Part shown: piece after piece, positions 59,946 through 64,000 of the stretch
How positions within the stretch are numbered: position 1 is the stretch's first letter
Layout of the letters: each line of letters begins with the position of its first letter
Program-made: the position numbers and the translations under genes
The notes under the pieces: generated by a model
Told to the model about the DNA's origin: nothing
What the model saw: the letters and a program-made list of their open reading frames with translations, nothing else
Database searches by the model: none
NCBI RefSeq assembly: GCF_902713425.1
Contig: NC_081217.1
Span: 11,235,585-11,299,584, forward strand
Direction of reading: 5' to 3'
From: Acipenser ruthenus
Taxonomy: Eukaryota > Chordata > Actinopteri > Acipenseriformes > Acipenseridae
DNA: 64,000 nt

Positions 59946-60382
59946 GGGTTTTGTTATAAAATCGAACATAATTGTGTTATGTTTTATTGGCATGTGATAT
60001 TTTGTAGATCTTGTTATCTGCTAAGTCCGCTCACGCTAGCCACAACGTGCTTGAGTGCTGTGGCAGCAGCCATGAAGCAAGTCAGTTTTTCAGTTGAAAT
60101 CAAGATCTACTTTGTTTTTTGTGTATGGGTGGTTTGAAAAGATCACTTAAATTGTTACGTATTTTGAAATAAAGATGTATTCATTATTATGAACGTTGAC
60201 AGAAAGGATATTGTATTTACATTTCCCACGTGTGCTTGCCTTGTATAAATCGATGGAGTTTCAACAAAGGCATTTGACTTCGGTTCATGTTAGCCTATAC
60301 TGCCATCTGCAGCATTACCGCGGGTGTCTTTTACTTCTTTTGACAATAATATGGATCATTTCACAGTCCAATGTAAGAACAT

Positions 60383-60464
60383 GTAGTCGTGGCCGAGTGG
60401 TTAAGGCGATGGACTAGAAATCCATTGGGGTTTCCCCGCGCAGGTTCGAATCCTGCCGACTACG
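60383..60464 (+). tRNA. tRNA-Ser-AGA: tRNA-Ser (AGA), unit 17
   Basis: No difference from the gene at 883-964. Confidence 0.97.
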
Positions 60465-60629
60465 TAAGCTTTCTTTTTAATTGTATGTGTTCATTCCTAA
60501 TACATGTTTAAAGATGAGGAATTTGAAATATTACTGGTTCTACTTCATATCGCACCGGTTCATTTTGTTAAAGAATGTTCATTTTGGCACCATTCCAAAT
60601 GCTGTGGTTTCTTTAAAGAAGAAAAGTCA

Positions 60630-60703
60630 TGGCCCGTACGGGGATCGAACCCGCGACCTTGGCGTTATTAGCACCACGCTCTAACCAACTGAGCTAACCG
60701 GCC
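60630..60703 (-). tRNA. tRNA-Ile-AAT: tRNA-Ile (AAT), unit 17
   Basis: No difference from the gene at 1130-1203. Confidence 0.97.
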
Positions 60704-60991
60704 ACACACATGGAGCGCGTTAATAAAACCCGAGAAAAACAAGGCCTGCGGACATTATGATTACCAAGATGTTATGTTAAACTCAACAATAACACATTCA
60801 AAGTATTGGAAAGGCATAATTAGAGGTCTCATCTTTATGAGGCAGTTTAGCAGTGTGAAGAAAGTGGCGAGGTGCGGGCTTGCGGTGACTTTCTCTCATT
60901 TAAAAAGCTGTGATTTGAATACTAAAAAGAAAAACATGTAAAATTACCAAGCATTCGGTGGACGTTTTAGAAATAAATTAACAAGAACTGT

Positions 60992-61073
60992 TGTCAGAAG
61001 TGGGGTTCGAGCCCACGCCTCCATGGAGACTGCGAACTGACCACAGCGCCTTAGACCGCTCGGCCATCCTGAC
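60992..61073 (-). tRNA. tRNA-Leu-CAG: tRNA-Leu (CAG), T37 form, unit 17
   Basis: No difference from the gene at 1492-1573. Confidence 0.87.
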
Positions 61074-61494
61074 TTACACCGACGACTTTGCACAACGCTG
61101 CAGCACACTGCTGAACCTCCCATGTCTGACGCTGCAGTAAATCACCTGGCGTGTGCGTGTACTTGTTCTTTTTCTGTTTATATTAAGGAGGGCGACAGGT
61201 TTTGTCGCATTTTGTATGGAATCACAAGGACACTCCTCTTACTGAAAGAAAATATACTGCAAACAGAGCGATCGCTTCACGGTTTGAATCAAAATCAGAA
61301 CAGTCTGTTAGCAAATGAACTTCATCAAAAAACCACAAAGGCATTACATAAATGTTACAGATATATTTCGTAGACAGAACAGTTGTAACATATTTGAGTA
61401 CATTTCTAAACAATCTGCTAATAACAGACATAATCTCAAAGCGCTATAATTTATTTTCAGATCTTATGAAAGACAAGTATGGTTGCGCATTATA

Positions 61495-61969
61495 TCACAG
61501 AAAACAGGATAATCCTAGCGCTTCATTTAATCCCTCGGGTTGTACCATATGGAGATAGAAGATCCATTTGGATTCACATTGTAATAGTTTTTGATCGAGA
61601 TTATCACGTCCTCGAGCTTGAAATATTTTTTGTATGCTGCGGTATTTCAGATCTGAAATGGAATGTTTGGCATCTACGAAATGTCTAGCTAGTGGTGAAT
61701 GGATATCTTTTCTCCTAATTGAACTTTTATGCTTGCTCATCAATGCGCAATCGTCACTGTCTAGTAGTTTTACCAACATATTGCAAATGGCAAGGACAAA
61801 AAAACAAATAAATGACATGCGTTGAAGCACAGGTCATCACTTGTAAGACACTGTACTCTTTTTTCGTTGTATGGCTTGTAAAACGCAAACGCATTATCAC
61901 AGGCGGCACAATTACGACATGGAAAATAATCCAGTAGATTTGTCCAGTACACCTAGATCTCTCGAACAT
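61495..61969 (-). mobile_element. Penelope-like fossil, unit 17
   Basis: Same broken fragment as at 1995-2469. Confidence 0.77.
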
Positions 61970-62767
61970 GTCAATGAGTCAGCCCTTAATAAACACTGTC
62001 CGTGTTCATTTCTGTGTATATGACATTGTCTATAACCAATATCTGTTATGTAAGCGTATTGGTATGAAACCAATCGCAATTAATGCGATCCGTGTTTTCA
62101 GTCAGTTTGATAGTTTTAATCAATCATCGAAAAAGCAGCAGTGCTTTGCAACTGTAGTTCATCTTTCTTACGTTTTGGTAAGACACCCACTCAGAACGTG
62201 TCCGCTTCCTCCAGCCCCCTAAGGAACACTGGAGCGGTCATCAATAACAGCGAGCAGTTGGTCAAAAACAACACTCGCTGTCTTCTTCACGCTCAAAAAC
62301 GAACACTCTCACTCTTCCTCGTGGGTAGCGAGCCCAAACACTTTCAAAACGCATTTCGCTAGCAAATCACTATAGAAATGATCCCTGAAAGTATTGTTTT
62401 ATGGGCAAGTGGCCGACCGTCTCCCTCCAACTCTGAGTGGCACCGGTAGCTGTGCCGGTGACAAATAAACAGGAGCACTTTCATATAATGCAATTGCTGT
62501 AGCCCAGTGAGTTGTTACAATAACATTTCAAACTCATTCCAGACTGCAGGCGGTTAAAAGCTTAATTGGGTTCAATTTTTTGGTATGATTTAAAAAGTAC
62601 GAGCCAGTTGCCTCATTTGCATTGCCTGCCTTCCTCCTTTGCACTGTGACGTCTATCAAACGTGTGCTTAAAATCTGATGAATACGATTCCCATTTGAAC
62701 CGTAAATATTTTAATTATACGCATACAGTGTTCTGTTGGGCTCCGAGGGTGTTATCTAATAAAACAA

Positions 62768-62829
62768 CGTAATCGGTGAGCGCGTTCGGCTTAACCAAAA
62801 CGTTGCTGTTTCAAGCCCACGCAGGGACG
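62768..62829 (+). pseudogene. tRNA-Asn relic, unit 17
   Basis: Same sequence as the relic at 3268-3329. Confidence 0.84.
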
Positions 62830-63219
62830 AGGCATTCTTTTTGTCAATCGCCTTTCTGTCAAGCCAGTAAACCTGTATATAATAAGAAACATTCAACAGC
62901 TCGGAAACACCATAATAGAATCCAATGCGTTTACAAATGTGTTTTGAAACTGTTCATTTTTCACCCAAATGCGGTTCTCAAAAATTGTTTTGCCTACATT
63001 TTTCTATTGCTATTATTATTTTTTCCAGAGTAAGACGAAAAAGCAAACATCCATGAAATAGGTAAACACTGCTACAGCGCTTGAACTGTCTCAACAAACG
63101 TTCAGCTCTAAAACGTGTACATTGAAAGTCTATTAACATCTTTAACACAATCATGTGTGTTCCAATAGCGGCTATTCCACATGGTGATCAATAAAGTGAA
63201 TGCTGGCTTTGTTCACATA

Positions 63220-64000
63220 TTAGCAAGACGTTTTCAGGATTCACGCATATTCTGAACAAGCACACTAGAATATGGTAATGAAAGGACAGGAAAATAACAG
63301 GTTTATTGGCTTTGGTCTTGTATCGTCACCCTGACTACTGTCAGGTAAGGAAGTGGCATTAATCAAAACGTAATTATGTAAGGTTACCAATGCGCAAATA
63401 CGAAGCATATTAAAACTTCTTCACAATCTTAAATCTTCCCACATGCATTTCAAACACTTACTGATAAGTACGGCCCTTTCCCAATGTAACTGCTTTGTTT
63501 GAACACCAAAGATGGCTTGGATATTTATGAAACCACGATACTATTGTTCCCACTTTCTTTAGAACTACCAAATGTGCGCTTCCCATGTCAGCCCTAGTGG
63601 CCTAATGGCTAAGGCCACTGGCCTCCTAAGCCAGGGATAGTGGGTTCGAGTCCCATCTGGGGTGGGGTTTTGTTATAAAATCGAACATAATTGTGTTATG
63701 TTTTATTGGCATGTGATATTTTGTAGATCTTGTTATCTGCTAAGTCCGCTCACGCTAGCCACAACGTGCTTGAGTGCTGTGGCAGCAGCCATGAAGCAAG
63801 TCAGTTTTTCAGTTGAAATCAAGATCTACTTTGTTTTTTGTGTATGGGTGGTTTGAAAAGATCACTTAAATTGTTACGTATTTTGAAATAAAGATGTATT
63901 CATTATTATGAACGTTGACAGAAAGGATATTGTATTTACATTTCCCACGTGTGCTTGCCTTGTATAAATCGATGGAGTTTCAACAAAGGCATTTGACTTC
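63220..64000. repeat. Repeat unit 18, cut by the window edge
   Basis: Only the first 781 bp are present. They include the tRNA-Arg gene and stop before tRNA-Ser. Confidence 0.97.
63591..63664 (+). tRNA. tRNA-Arg-CCT: tRNA-Arg (CCT), unit 18
   Basis: No difference from the gene at 372-445. It is the last complete tRNA gene in the window. Confidence 0.92.

Larger units (their letters stand above)
59501..63219. repeat. Repeat unit 17
   Basis: Type B with the T37 tRNA-Leu. Carries C at 62661, shared with units 12, 13 and 16. Confidence 0.97.
1..64000. repeat. Tandem array of a 3719-bp tRNA-bearing unit, about 17.2 copies
   Basis: The whole window is a head-to-tail repetition of one unit. The phase was set by the recurring start ttagcaagacgttttcag, found at 18 positions spaced 3719 or 3718 bp. 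Every unit carries four tRNA genes (Arg-CCT, Ser-AGA, Ile-AAT, Leu-CAG), a Penelope-like fossil and a tRNA-Asn relic. Units are nearly identical in genes and spacers. The array runs past both edges, so its true length is unknown. Tandem tRNA arrays of this general kind are known in Xenopus and zebrafish. The start of the unit is arbitrary. Confidence 0.98.

Noticed and set aside
1-64000. CRISPR array, phage or bacterial island
   Set aside because: The period is 3.7 kb with long repeats rather than short repeats and unique spacers, and the tRNAs have eukaryotic boxes and Pol III terminators and lack an encoded CCA.
1-64000. Assembly loop that duplicated one unit many times
   Set aside because: Units carry different private and shared variants in structured patterns, which a copied consensus would not. 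The exact copy number still cannot be judged without reads.

Overview
The window is one uninterrupted tandem array. A 3719-bp unit is repeated head to tail 17 full times and then a further 781 bp (about 17.2 copies), and both window edges fall inside the array. No single-copy flanking sequence is seen, and nothing looks like an intact protein-coding gene. The four tRNA types are close to vertebrate nuclear tRNAs as I remember them, with internal A and B boxes and no encoded CCA. Each unit also holds a fossil of a GIY-YIG-type Penelope-like retroelement. This points to a vertebrate nuclear genome, more likely a fish or amphibian than a mammal or bird; I cannot name the species.

Layout of one unit (first-copy coordinates): AT-rich spacer 1-371; tRNA-Arg(CCT) on + 372-445; spacer; tRNA-Ser(AGA) on + 883-964; short spacer; tRNA-Ile(AAT) on - 1130-1203; spacer; tRNA-Leu(CAG) on - 1492-1573; spacer; broken Penelope-like 3' end on - about 1995-2469; spacer; a tRNA-Asn(GTT) relic on + 3268-3329 that has lost the acceptor 5' half and two anticodon bases; spacer to 3719. 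The two + genes and the two - genes face each other. Units start at 1, 3720, 7439, 11158, 14876, 18595, 22313, 26032, 29751, 33469, 37188, 40907, 44626, 48345, 52064, 55782, 59501 and 63220. Four units (4, 6, 9, 15) are 3718 bp because each lacks one base.

In all, 69 tRNA genes are present: 18 Arg, 17 Ser, 17 Ile and 17 Leu. Only the Ser gene looks fully canonical in every copy. Arg has one extra base between the D stem and anticodon stem in all copies. Leu has G32, C54, usually T37, and no nearby T-run terminator. Two Ile copies lack one acceptor-stem base, and two others carry acceptor or anticodon-stem changes. The array therefore mixes apparently good tRNA genes, doubtful ones and one clearly dead one.

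Units differ by only a handful of bases, spread over genes and spacers alike, which implies recent amplification or active homogenisation. The shared variants show sub-structure. Units 2-8 alternate between two unit types (a dimeric higher-order repeat of about 7437 bp). A linked pair of variants crosses the unit 8/9, 11/12 and 15/16 junctions. Some markers are recombined (units 1, 9, 13), as expected from unequal crossing-over or gene conversion.
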